Shown piece after piece: positions 1 through 6,196 of a stretch of DNA of 7,051 nucleotides. Made by a program: the position numbers and the translations under genes. Each line of letters starts with the position of its first letter. Position 1 is the first letter of the stretch. The notes beneath the pieces were generated by a model. That model was given only the letters and a program-made list of their open reading frames with translations, was not told the DNA's origin and searched no databases. Source of the DNA: Chloroflexota bacterium (GTDB taxonomy: Bacteria > Chloroflexota > UBA6077 > CF-72). The stretch lies in NCBI GenBank assembly GCA_019242065.1, contig JAFAWJ010000857.1:1-7051 (forward strand), given 5' to 3'.

Positions 1-161
1 CAGCGCCCGAGGGTCCCTTCGGCGCCCGCGGCGTCGGCGAGCCCCCGATCGTGCCCGCCCCCGCCGCGATCGCCAACGCCGTGGAAGACGCCACCGGCCT
101 GCGCCTCACCGAGCTGCCTCTCACCCCTGAAAAAATCGCCCTGGGCCTCGCCCACCGCTAA
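1..161 (+). CDS. Xanthine/aldehyde dehydrogenase-type molybdopterin-binding large subunit, C-terminal end (partial)
   Basis: Partial gene whose 5' part lies outside the window; the reading frame starts at base 3 and ends at TAA 159-161. The 52 visible residues contain GPFGARGVGEPP followed by IVPAPAAIANAV, DATG and LPLTPEKI. This is the characteristic C-terminus of the molybdenum hydroxylase large subunit (xanthine dehydrogenase, aldehyde oxidase and CoxL relatives). In this family the Glu of the GVGE motif (codon at 39-41) is the active-site base near the molybdenum centre, and it is present. The enzyme would hydroxylate a purine, aldehyde or related carbon centre together with FAD and 2Fe-2S subunits encoded to the left. 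The exact substrate cannot be told from this fragment. The gene converges on the dehydrogenase at 170 with only 8 bp between stop codons and is probably not part of the efflux operon. Confidence 0.9.
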   Translation, partial: APEGPFGARGVGEPPIVPAPAAIANAVEDATGLRLTELPLTPEKIALGLAHR

Positions 162-169
162 CTGGAGGT

Positions 170-1030
170 CTAGTCCCGCCGGCGGCGATCCCAGACCTCG
201 GGATTGATCAACCCCGTCGGCGGCTGACCCGCCTCTGCCTCCAGCACCGTCTCCACGATCATCACCGCCGTCGCCTCCTGCGCCTCCTCCGTAGACCCCG
301 CCACGTGCGGCGTCAGCACGACGTTCGGCAGCCCTTCGAAGCGGTCGTCCACCAGCGGCTCCAGCACCCGCACGTCCAAACCCGCGCCAGCAATGACGCC
401 CGTCCGCAGCGCCTCGAACAGCGCGTCTTCGTCCACCAGCACCCCGCGCGCCGTGTTGATCACCACCGCCGTCGGCTTCATCAGTCGCAAACGCGCGGCA
501 TTCACCAGCCCGTAATTGTCCGGATCCCCCGGCGCATGGACCGTCAAATAATCGGCGCGCTGGAACAGTTCCTCCAGCGACCCGACCAGCTCCACATTCC
601 AGCGCTGGCAGAATTCGTGGTCCGGCACCGGCTCGTACGCCAGCACGGTCATCTCGAAACCACTTGCGCGCTGCGCAACGCCCTTGCCAACCCGGCCCAG
701 GCCGACAATCCCCAGCGTCTTGCGCCACACGTCGCGCGAGAGCGGCCGCGACCACGTTCGCTGGCGGGCGACGCCGTCGAGCTCCACGATGCGGCGCGCC
801 ACCGACAGCATCAAGCCCATGGCCATGTCGGCCACCGCCCAGTGGTTCGCGCCCTGGGTGGTGGTCACCACGACCCCAGTGTCGGTCGCCGCCGGTACGT
901 CGATCGTCTCGAAGCCGACACCCCAGCGCGCAATGTGCTTGAGCGTGTCAGCACGCTCCAGGACCGCCCGCGTGTACCGCTCTGACGACGAAGCGATCAC
1001 GACGTCGTTGCCCTGCACCAGCTCGATCAC
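170..1030 (-). CDS. D-2-hydroxyacid dehydrogenase (phosphoglycerate/hydroxypyruvate dehydrogenase-like), N-terminally short
   Basis: NAD-dependent oxidation or reduction of a 2-hydroxy/2-oxo acid in the cytoplasm is expected; the substrate is unknown. With the GTG start at 1030 (286 aa), the Rossmann motif GLGRVG lies at 110-115 and is followed by an acidic residue, Glu133 in AYEP, which favours NAD over NADP. The catalytic triad of the family is complete: Arg195 in INTARG, Glu224 in LDVRVLEPL and His242 in TPHVAG. The start is chosen because GGAGG (1039-1043) sits 8 nt before GTG 1030, which leaves a clean 25-bp gap after the MFS stop. The frame stays open to GTG 1108 (312 aa), but that would overlap the MFS gene by 53 bp, and the added residues do not resemble the family. 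Either way the first beta strand and helix of the catalytic domain (about 35 residues in relatives) are missing. It is the last gene of the leftward operon. Confidence 0.87.
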   Translation of the reverse strand: MIELVQGNDVVIASSSERYTRAVLERADTLKHIARWGVGFETIDVPAATDTGVVVTTTQGANHWAVADMAMGLMLSVARRIVELDGVARQRTWSRPLSRDVWRKTLGIVGLGRVGKGVAQRASGFEMTVLAYEPVPDHEFCQRWNVELVGSLEELFQRADYLTVHAPGDPDNYGLVNAARLRLMKPTAVVINTARGVLVDEDALFEALRTGVIAGAGLDVRVLEPLVDDRFEGLPNVVLTPHVAGSTEEAQEATAVMIVETVLEAEAGQPPTGLINPEVWDRRRRD

Positions 1031-1038
1031 GTCTTCTT

Positions 1039-1043
1039 CCTCC
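1039..1043 (-). promoter_or_regulatory. Shine-Dalgarno site that decides the dehydrogenase start
   Basis: The minus strand reads GGAGG, then 8 nt, then GTG at 1030. This is the only good ribosome-binding site near the 5' end of the dehydrogenase. It lies in the gap after the MFS stop (1056-1058) and favours the short start over GTG 1108. Confidence 0.65.
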
Positions 1044-1055
1044 GGGCGGCCGCCA

Positions 1056-2792
1056 TTATTCCAACACGAGGCCGGCGTCGGCCTGTGACTGCCCAGCGCC
1101 CCGGCCACCGATGAAGATGGCCGGCACCAGCGCCAGCAGCGTGATCAGCGCGGCGACCATGAACACGTCGTCGAAGGATTGCACCGCCGCGGCGAGCTGT
1201 ACTTGCTGTAACAAGGCTGCGACGCCCTGTGCCTGCGCCTGCAGCGCGCTGCCACCCTGTGCGGCGACCCACTGCTGGACCTGTCCCAACGTCTGCTGCA
1301 CCGTCAGGCTGCTGCTGGTGACACCCTGCGTCAGGACGGCGGCGTGGAACGTTTGCCGCGACTGGAGCAGCGTCACGAACATCGCGGTCCCAAACGAACC
1401 AAACACCTGGCGCATGACGTTGGTCAGCGACGAGCCGCGACTGGTCAGCTCGGCCGGCACCGTATTCAGCGCGGCGGTCATGGCTGGCATCATCACCAGT
1501 CCCATGGCCACGCCGCGCGCCGCCAGCCACAGCCGCAGCTGCGTGTCGCTGGTCGCCAGCGTCAGATCGCTGAACTGCCACATGCTGAGCGCGACCAGCG
1601 GCAAGCCGACCAGCAACAGCGTGCGCGTCCCGAAACGATCGGCCAGGCGGCCGACCAGCGGCATCAGCGGCAGCATGGCCAGCGCCTGCGTCATGGTGAT
1701 CAGCCCGGTTTCCGCCGCGCCCAGACCGCGGAAGTCCTGCAGGAACAGCGGCACCAGCAACTGGCCACCGTACATGCCCACGGTCAGCACGAAATTCACG
1801 AGCATCGCCAGCGCAAAGGTGCGATTTTTGAACAGGCGCAGCTCGAGGAGTGGCTGCTTGTCCGTCAACTCCACCCAGACCCAGGCCAGCAGGCACACCG
1901 CGCCAATCCCGAACTGGGCCAGGATGCGCGGCGAGGTCCAGCCGTCGGTTTCGGCATTTGATAGTCCCAGCAGCAGCGCGCTGAAGCCCACCGCCGACAG
2001 CAGAAAGCCCCGCCAGTCGAACTTCAGACCGCGCACGCGGTCTGTCTCGCGCAGCCAGGTGGAGCCCAGCAGAATGCCAATGATGCCGATGGGCACGTTG
2101 AGAGTGAAGATCATCCGCCAGTCGACGTACTCCACCAGGTAGCCGCCGATCGTGGGCCCCAGCACCGGCGCCAGGATCAGCGGCAGCCCGTAGATGCCCA
2201 TCACCGTGTTGCGCTGGTTTACGGGCACGGCCTTGAACAGCATGGTCATGCCGAGCGGACTCATCATGCCCCCGCCCAGGCCCTGAATAATCCGGAACGC
2301 GACGAGGCTGGTGTTGTTCCACGCCAGCCCGCACAGCAGCGAGCCGCCGGTGAACAGCGCCATCGTGATGAGAAACAGCCGCTTGGTGCCAAAGGTATCC
2401 GAGAGATACCCCGTGGCCGGCATGATGACCGCCAGCGCCAGCATGTAGCTGGTGATGACCAGTTGCCCCTGGTCGACGCTGACGCCAAAGACGTTGGTCA
2501 TGGTCGGCAGCGCAATGTTGACGATGGTGCTGTCGAGCATGGTCATGAACGTCCCGAAGACGGTGCAGATCATGACCATCCACTTGTAATCCAGCCCCAC
2601 ACCCCGCCAGGTCTGGGCCACGCCATGCAGCGCTTGGTCCTCGCCCCGACTGTTTTTATACCGATCCACTGTCAGACGGTCATCCAGTTGACTCGCGGCC
2701 CGACCGTTGTCACGCCGATCGTCGGCCCGGCTGTCGTCAACTAGACTCGTGCCCCGCGGGGTAATGACGTACGACAGATTGGTACTCGCCAT
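1056..2792 (-). CDS. DHA2-family (EmrB/QacA-type) MFS multidrug exporter
   Basis: Proton-driven exporter of the 14-helix drug:H+ antiporter-2 family in the cytoplasmic membrane, 578 aa. Visible family signatures are LDSTIVNIALP at 86-96 in helix 1, motif A GYLSDTFGTKR at 128-138, motif B RIIQGLGGG at 167-175 and the antiporter motif region GPTIGG at 212-217 followed by WRMIFTLNVPIG. A second motif-A copy, GRLADRFGTR, is at 381-390. About 14 hydrophobic segments are visible between 72 and 563. A Gln/Ala-rich loop (about 478-540) separates the last two helices, as is common in EmrB. A charged, probably disordered tail of about 68 residues precedes helix 1, which is longer than usual. In-frame GTG codons at 2621 and 2600 are alternative starts that would remove most of it. 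ATG 2792 follows the adaptor stop by 15 nt, with a weak GGCGGA ribosome site. Drug substrates cannot be predicted. Confidence 0.95.
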   Translation of the reverse strand: MASTNLSYVITPRGTSLVDDSRADDRRDNGRAASQLDDRLTVDRYKNSRGEDQALHGVAQTWRGVGLDYKWMVMICTVFGTFMTMLDSTIVNIALPTMTNVFGVSVDQGQLVITSYMLALAVIMPATGYLSDTFGTKRLFLITMALFTGGSLLCGLAWNNTSLVAFRIIQGLGGGMMSPLGMTMLFKAVPVNQRNTVMGIYGLPLILAPVLGPTIGGYLVEYVDWRMIFTLNVPIGIIGILLGSTWLRETDRVRGLKFDWRGFLLSAVGFSALLLGLSNAETDGWTSPRILAQFGIGAVCLLAWVWVELTDKQPLLELRLFKNRTFALAMLVNFVLTVGMYGGQLLVPLFLQDFRGLGAAETGLITMTQALAMLPLMPLVGRLADRFGTRTLLLVGLPLVALSMWQFSDLTLATSDTQLRLWLAARGVAMGLVMMPAMTAALNTVPAELTSRGSSLTNVMRQVFGSFGTAMFVTLLQSRQTFHAAVLTQGVTSSSLTVQQTLGQVQQWVAAQGGSALQAQAQGVAALLQQVQLAAAVQSFDDVFMVAALITLLALVPAIFIGGRGAGQSQADAGLVLE

Positions 2793-2807
2793 ATGTTTCG
2801 TCCGCCG

Positions 2808-3752
2808 TCAGGCGACCTGGATCTTGACCTCGACCGACGAGCCGAGCAGCACCGGCTGGTTGCCGAGGTTCACCGCAATCCGCACCGGCACCTGCTGCGT
2901 CACCTTGGTGAAATTCCCACTGCTCGCCTGCGTCGGCAGCAGCGAAAACGTCTCCGCCGTGGCAGGCGTAATCGACTCCACGCGCCCCGGCACGTCCGCA
3001 TTCAGCGGATCGACATGCACCGTCACCGGCTGGCCGACCTTCACGCGATCGATCGCGGTCTCGTCAATGTTGGCGTTGACCCACAGCTGGGTGGGATCCA
3101 CCAGCGTGACCACCGACTGCCCCGCCTGGACCGTGGCGCCAGGCGTCGTCGGCACGGCGATGACCACACCGTCGATGGGCGACTGGACGCTGACCGTGCT
3201 GTCGCCAGAGCCGAGGAAGCCAAGCTTGGCCTGGCCGTTCTGGGCCGTGCCCACCTGCGAGGGCAGGTCGATCTGCGCCAGCGTGTCGCCCTTGTGGACG
3301 GTGCTGCCGACGGTCGGCGTGATCGAGTCGACGCGCCCGGTGTTCATGGAGCCGACCTGGACGGGCGTGCCCGTGATCTGGGCGTTGTCGGTAGAGACGT
3401 ACATCTGCCCGTCGCGGTACATGGAGAAACCGACGAACGCGGCAATAATCAAAGCAACACCACCGACCGGCAACACCAACCGCCGCCAGCCAACCCGCCG
3501 CCGCCGCGCCGGAGCCGCCGACATGGCCGTGTCCTCGTCGGACGCAAGCTCGTCATCCAGGCTCACCCCAGGTGAGTCTTGAACGGTCGATCCTGATGGG
3601 AAACGGTGTTCCGTCTCCGTAACGCGCGACTCGTCAAGGGTGGTGTCGTCCACGACCACACCAGCTGTGTCGTAGTTCGTCTCGACAGTGATTGAGCCGC
3701 CACTCCGGGAACTCACGGTCTCTCGGTCTCTGACTTCTGTTTGCACACTCAT
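2808..3752 (-). CDS. EmrA/HlyD-family membrane-fusion adaptor lacking the coiled-coil hairpin
   Basis: Single-pass adaptor expected to dock on the MFS pump encoded 15 bp downstream. With ATG 3752 (314 aa) it has a polar acidic cytoplasmic tail (1-80), an Arg-rich stretch RRRR, and one membrane helix at about 92-111. A first lipoyl half-motif runs from about 120 (STDNAQITGTPVQVG). Only about 25 residues follow before the second lipoyl half, VQSPIDGVVI, at about 189-198. A beta-barrel follows (LWVNANIDET onward) and then FSLLPTQASSGNFTKV at about 269-284, a segment typical of EmrA proteins. EmrA normally carries a helical hairpin of roughly 100 residues between the lipoyl halves; here it is essentially absent. 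GTG 3770 in the same frame would give 320 aa and a 4-bp GTGA overlap with the upstream stop, but no ribosome site precedes it. AAGGG and AGGG lie before ATG 3752. Confidence 0.9.
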   Translation of the reverse strand: MSVQTEVRDRETVSSRSGGSITVETNYDTAGVVVDDTTLDESRVTETEHRFPSGSTVQDSPGVSLDDELASDEDTAMSAAPARRRRVGWRRLVLPVGGVALIIAAFVGFSMYRDGQMYVSTDNAQITGTPVQVGSMNTGRVDSITPTVGSTVHKGDTLAQIDLPSQVGTAQNGQAKLGFLGSGDSTVSVQSPIDGVVIAVPTTPGATVQAGQSVVTLVDPTQLWVNANIDETAIDRVKVGQPVTVHVDPLNADVPGRVESITPATAETFSLLPTQASSGNFTKVTQQVPVRIAVNLGNQPVLLGSSVEVKIQVA

Positions 3753-3766
3753 GATCCCTGAACCCT

Positions 3767-6196
3767 TCACTGCGCCGCGGCCGCCGCGGCGGCTTGCGCG
3801 GTCAGCGCCTGCACCTGCGGCTGCACGATTTCGCCATCGGTCAGCCCGCCCGTATTACCCGTCGCCACGAGCTGGCCATCGCCCAGCCCGCTGGTGATCT
3901 CCACCTGGTCACCGCTGGTCAGCCCGATCTGCACCGGGGTGCTGACCACCTTGCCCGTCGGATCGATCGCCAGGATGTTCGTCTGCGCACCCGGCGCGAC
4001 ACCGGAGCCAACCGCCGCACGCGGCACCAGCAGCGCATCCGGCTCGTCCGCCACGGTGACCGTGACCGTCGCCAGCATGCCCGCCTTGAGCCGCCCCTGC
4101 GGATCCTGCGGCTGAATGTGCACCGCCGCGGTGCGCGTCTTCTGGTCCACCGCCGGCGCGATGGCCGTGATCGTCCCGCTGAAGGGCTGATCCGGATAGG
4201 CCGGCACGACCACCTGGACCGTCTGCCCCTGCTGCACCTTACCCAGCGAGGCCTCGTCCACGTTGACGTCGACTTCGAGCTGCGGCGGAATAAGGGTCAC
4301 GATCGGACTCGTCGGCCCCACCAGCGCGCCCGGGCTGACCTGGCGATCCAGCACCACGCCGTCGACCGGCGCCACGATCTGGGTCTCCTGCACGCCGAGT
4401 TGCGCCTGCGACAGCGCGGCCTGCGCCTGGTCAACCCCTGACTGTGCGGCGGCGACATCCTGGTCGGTGTACGGGTTCTCCGCTTTGTCCAACTGCGCGG
4501 CGGCCGAAGTCACCACGTCCTGCTGCTGCGCCAGGTCGTAGTCGGTGTACGGCGTCTGCGCCTTGGCCACCTGCTGCCTGGCAGCTTCGACGAGCGCCTG
4601 CTGCGCGGCAACGTCCTGCTGGGTCGACGGCTGCTGGGCCAGCGCCACTTGCTGGGTGGCCTGGTCGACGGCGTCCTGCGCCGCCTGCACGTCCTCTGGC
4701 TGCGGCCCCGAGTCAAGCTGGTCGAGATGCGTCTGGTCGGCGATCAGCTTTTCGCGCGCGGCGTCAACCTGCGCCTGCGCCGCCTTGAGCTGGGCATCCA
4801 ACGAGCCATTTTGCGCAGCCGACAGTCGCGCTTGAGCGACCACCAGCTGGTCCTGGGCCGACGTCAACTGGCTCTGGGCCTGGTCGTGCTGGGCCTGGAT
4901 CTGCGCCCGCTGGGCCTGCACGCCACCGTTGTTGAGCGCATCCAGCCGCGCCTTGGTGGCTTTGACCAGCGCCTGCGCGCTGCTCACCTGAGCCTGCAAC
5001 GCAACCTCCTGCGCTGGCGCACCACCGCGCTGCAGCTGGTCGAGCTGACCCTGGGCCGCCTCGACAGCCGCGTTGCCCGCGTCGACCGCGGCACCCGCGG
5101 CGGACTTGGCCGTGTTGCACGCGTCGCCGTTGGGCTGCTGGTACGCCTGGCCGGTGATGGGACTCAGCAGCGGCGCGCACACGCCCGCCGCTTTCTGTTC
5201 CAGCGCTGTCTGATTGGCCTCGGCGGCCGACTGTTGCGCCTGCGCTTGGGAGACGGCCGCCTGCGCCTGGGCGATCGACGCCTGGGTCGGATCCTTGGCC
5301 TGGTTCAGCGCGGCGGTCGCCGTGTTGAGCTGCGCCTGCGCCTGGTCATACGCGGTCTGCGCCGCCTGCACGTCCGCGGCGCTCGAACTCGACTGACTGC
5401 TCAGCGCGGCGTTAGTCGAATCGACCACCGACTGTGCGGCCGTCACCTGCGCCTGCAACGTATCGACCGTGCTCTGCAAGCTCTGCAGATCGGCCGCCGA
5501 CGTGCCGCCCAGCGCGGCATACGCCGCTTCAGCCGACGCCACCTGGGCGTTGTCGACGTTGACCGCGCTCTGGGCCGCCTGCCGCACGTCGTCCGTGGGT
5601 CCCTTTTGCAGTAGTTGCAGCTTCTGTTGCGCCGCGTCCAGCGCGGACTGCGCCTGTGCCACGATCTCCGGCCGGCCGCCGCTCTGCATCAGGTTCAGCT
5701 TGGCTTGCTGGGCGGCCAGAGCTGCCTGGGCAGCCGCCACGTCTTCGGGGCGGCCCTCGGCCTGCATCGACGCCAGCTTGGCCTGCTGTTGGGCGAGGGC
5801 CTGCTGGGCAACCACGACGTCGTCGGGCTTGGCACCCGCCTGGATCGTGGCCAGTTTGGCCTGCGCCGCCGACAGCGCCGCCTGCGCCTGCAGGACGGCG
5901 ATCTGGGGCGAGTCCGATTCGAGGGTGGCAATCGTGTCGCCGGCGTGTACCGCCGAGCCGACGTCGACCAGCACCTGCTGGACACGGCCAGTGGCCTTGG
6001 GCAGCACGCTGACCTGGTTCTGGGCCGTGACGCTGCCGTTGAACGACAGGGTCTGCTGGATGTCGCCGCGCTCCGCGGGCGACGCCGGCACCGTCATCGG
6101 CGCCGGTTTGGTACTGGTCATCGGCAGCACCGGGCTGCAGGCGACTGTCGCGGTCAGGCCGATGGCACCGGCCAGCATCGCGATCTGGGATTTCAT
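3767..6196 (-). CDS. Lipoprotein-like efflux adaptor (HlyD/MacA-type membrane-fusion protein) with giant helical hairpin
   Basis: 809 aa, about twice the usual length of this family. The N-terminus is a signal peptide ending in TVAC, so Cys20 is a likely lipidation site (Thr at -3 is atypical but allowed). A lipoyl half-domain follows at about 44-93 (GDIQQTLSFNGSV, GRVQQVLVDVGSAVHAGD). An Ala/Gln-rich helical region then occupies about 97-606, and the second lipoyl half is at about 607-636 (IVAPVDGVVLDRQVSPGALVG). A beta-barrel (about 639-716) and a membrane-proximal domain (about 719-793, LLVPRAAV) complete the adaptor fold, followed by a poly-Ala tail. The helical region is punctuated by Gly/Pro turns at 26-residue spacing, and Cys340/Cys360 flank a loop at its midpoint. 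ATG 6196 is preceded by AGGAG with 7-nt spacing and overlaps the MarR stop as ATGA. The protein should bridge an inner-membrane pump to the envelope exterior. An RND or ABC partner cannot be excluded, but the adjacent pump is MFS. Confidence 0.9.
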   Translation of the reverse strand: MKSQIAMLAGAIGLTATVACSPVLPMTSTKPAPMTVPASPAERGDIQQTLSFNGSVTAQNQVSVLPKATGRVQQVLVDVGSAVHAGDTIATLESDSPQIAVLQAQAALSAAQAKLATIQAGAKPDDVVVAQQALAQQQAKLASMQAEGRPEDVAAAQAALAAQQAKLNLMQSGGRPEIVAQAQSALDAAQQKLQLLQKGPTDDVRQAAQSAVNVDNAQVASAEAAYAALGGTSAADLQSLQSTVDTLQAQVTAAQSVVDSTNAALSSQSSSSAADVQAAQTAYDQAQAQLNTATAALNQAKDPTQASIAQAQAAVSQAQAQQSAAEANQTALEQKAAGVCAPLLSPITGQAYQQPNGDACNTAKSAAGAAVDAGNAAVEAAQGQLDQLQRGGAPAQEVALQAQVSSAQALVKATKARLDALNNGGVQAQRAQIQAQHDQAQSQLTSAQDQLVVAQARLSAAQNGSLDAQLKAAQAQVDAAREKLIADQTHLDQLDSGPQPEDVQAAQDAVDQATQQVALAQQPSTQQDVAAQQALVEAARQQVAKAQTPYTDYDLAQQQDVVTSAAAQLDKAENPYTDQDVAAAQSGVDQAQAALSQAQLGVQETQIVAPVDGVVLDRQVSPGALVGPTSPIVTLIPPQLEVDVNVDEASLGKVQQGQTVQVVVPAYPDQPFSGTITAIAPAVDQKTRTAAVHIQPQDPQGRLKAGMLATVTVTVADEPDALLVPRAAVGSGVAPGAQTNILAIDPTGKVVSTPVQIGLTSGDQVEITSGLGDGQLVATGNTGGLTDGEIVQPQVQALTAQAAAAAAAQ
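3773..3791 (-). promoter_or_regulatory. Perfect GC-only stem-loop before the adaptor stop codon
   Basis: Arms 3773-3780 and 3784-3791 are perfectly complementary (8 bp, all G/C) around a 3-nt loop. The element lies in the poly-Ala codons of the long adaptor, ending just before its TGA and 21 nt upstream of ATG 3752 of the next gene. It could make translation of the second adaptor depend on ribosomes finishing the first. It may equally be a by-product of alternating GCC/GCG alanine codons. There is no U-tract, so it is not a terminator. Confidence 0.3.
4397..4708 (-). repeat. Four 26-residue helical repeats, C-terminal arm of the long adaptor
   Basis: Residues 497-600 of the long adaptor divide into four units of exactly 26 residues. 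They begin GPQPEDV (497), QPSTQQDV (522/523), TPYTDYDL (548/549) and NPYTDQDV (574/575). Each has a Pro-containing turn, an Asp-Val/Leu helix cap and then an Ala/Gln helix. The Asp of each cap falls at 502, 528, 554 and 580, so the spacing is constant. Confidence 0.75.
5117..5179 (-). other. Cysteine-flanked tip loop of the long adaptor hairpin
   Basis: Codons for residues 340-360 of the long adaptor. Cys340 and Cys360 are the only cysteines besides lipobox Cys20. They enclose a Pro/Gly/Asn-containing non-helical loop (APLLSPITGQAY, QQPNGDA) in an otherwise Ala/Gln-helical stretch. The midpoint of the 97-606 helical region is about residue 351, so this loop should be the hairpin tip. A disulfide across its base is plausible in an oxidising extracytoplasmic compartment. 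Confidence 0.6.
5525..5836 (-). repeat. Four roughly 26-residue helical repeats, N-terminal arm of the long adaptor
   Basis: Residues 121-224 of the long adaptor contain units starting GAKPDDV (121), GRPEDV (148), GRPEIV (174) and GPTDDV (199). Each is a Gly/Pro turn, an acidic helix cap and then an Ala/Gln helix. The conserved Val falls at 127, 153, 179 and 204, giving spacings of 26, 26 and 25. The unit length matches that of the C-terminal arm. Confidence 0.75.

Noticed and set aside
176..185. Perfect palindrome CCGCCGGCGG as a terminator for the convergent genes
   Set aside because: It has no loop and no T-run on either strand, and it lies in the Arg-rich C-terminal codons of the dehydrogenase. 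No convincing intrinsic terminator was seen between 120 and 230.
1230..1360. Gln/Ala-rich loop between the last two helices of the MFS protein as a captured coiled coil
   Set aside because: A large polar Gln/Ala-rich loop at this position is usual in EmrB-type DHA2 proteins, so it needs no special explanation.
1111..2142. 343-codon plus-strand open frame opposite the MFS gene
   Set aside because: It is Ser/Cys/Thr-rich with no domain signal. The minus-strand MFS reading contains every family motif.
2793..3575. 260-codon plus-strand open frame starting with the ATG that overlaps the MFS start
   Set aside because: It is an Arg/His-rich shadow of the short adaptor gene; the adaptor reading on the minus strand has lipoyl and EmrA-type motifs.
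4649..5614. 321-codon open frame on the plus strand opposite the long adaptor
   Set aside because: Its Arg/Leu-rich translation is what Ala/Gln-repeat codons yield on the opposite strand, and it shows no recognisable fold. The minus-strand gene has a clear signal peptide, lipoyl and barrel segments and a good ribosome site.
4397..5836. Periodic DNA in the long adaptor as a CRISPR-like or satellite array
   Set aside because: The periodicity is at the protein level (26 residues) with diverged DNA, in one intact reading frame, and there is no repeat-spacer structure.
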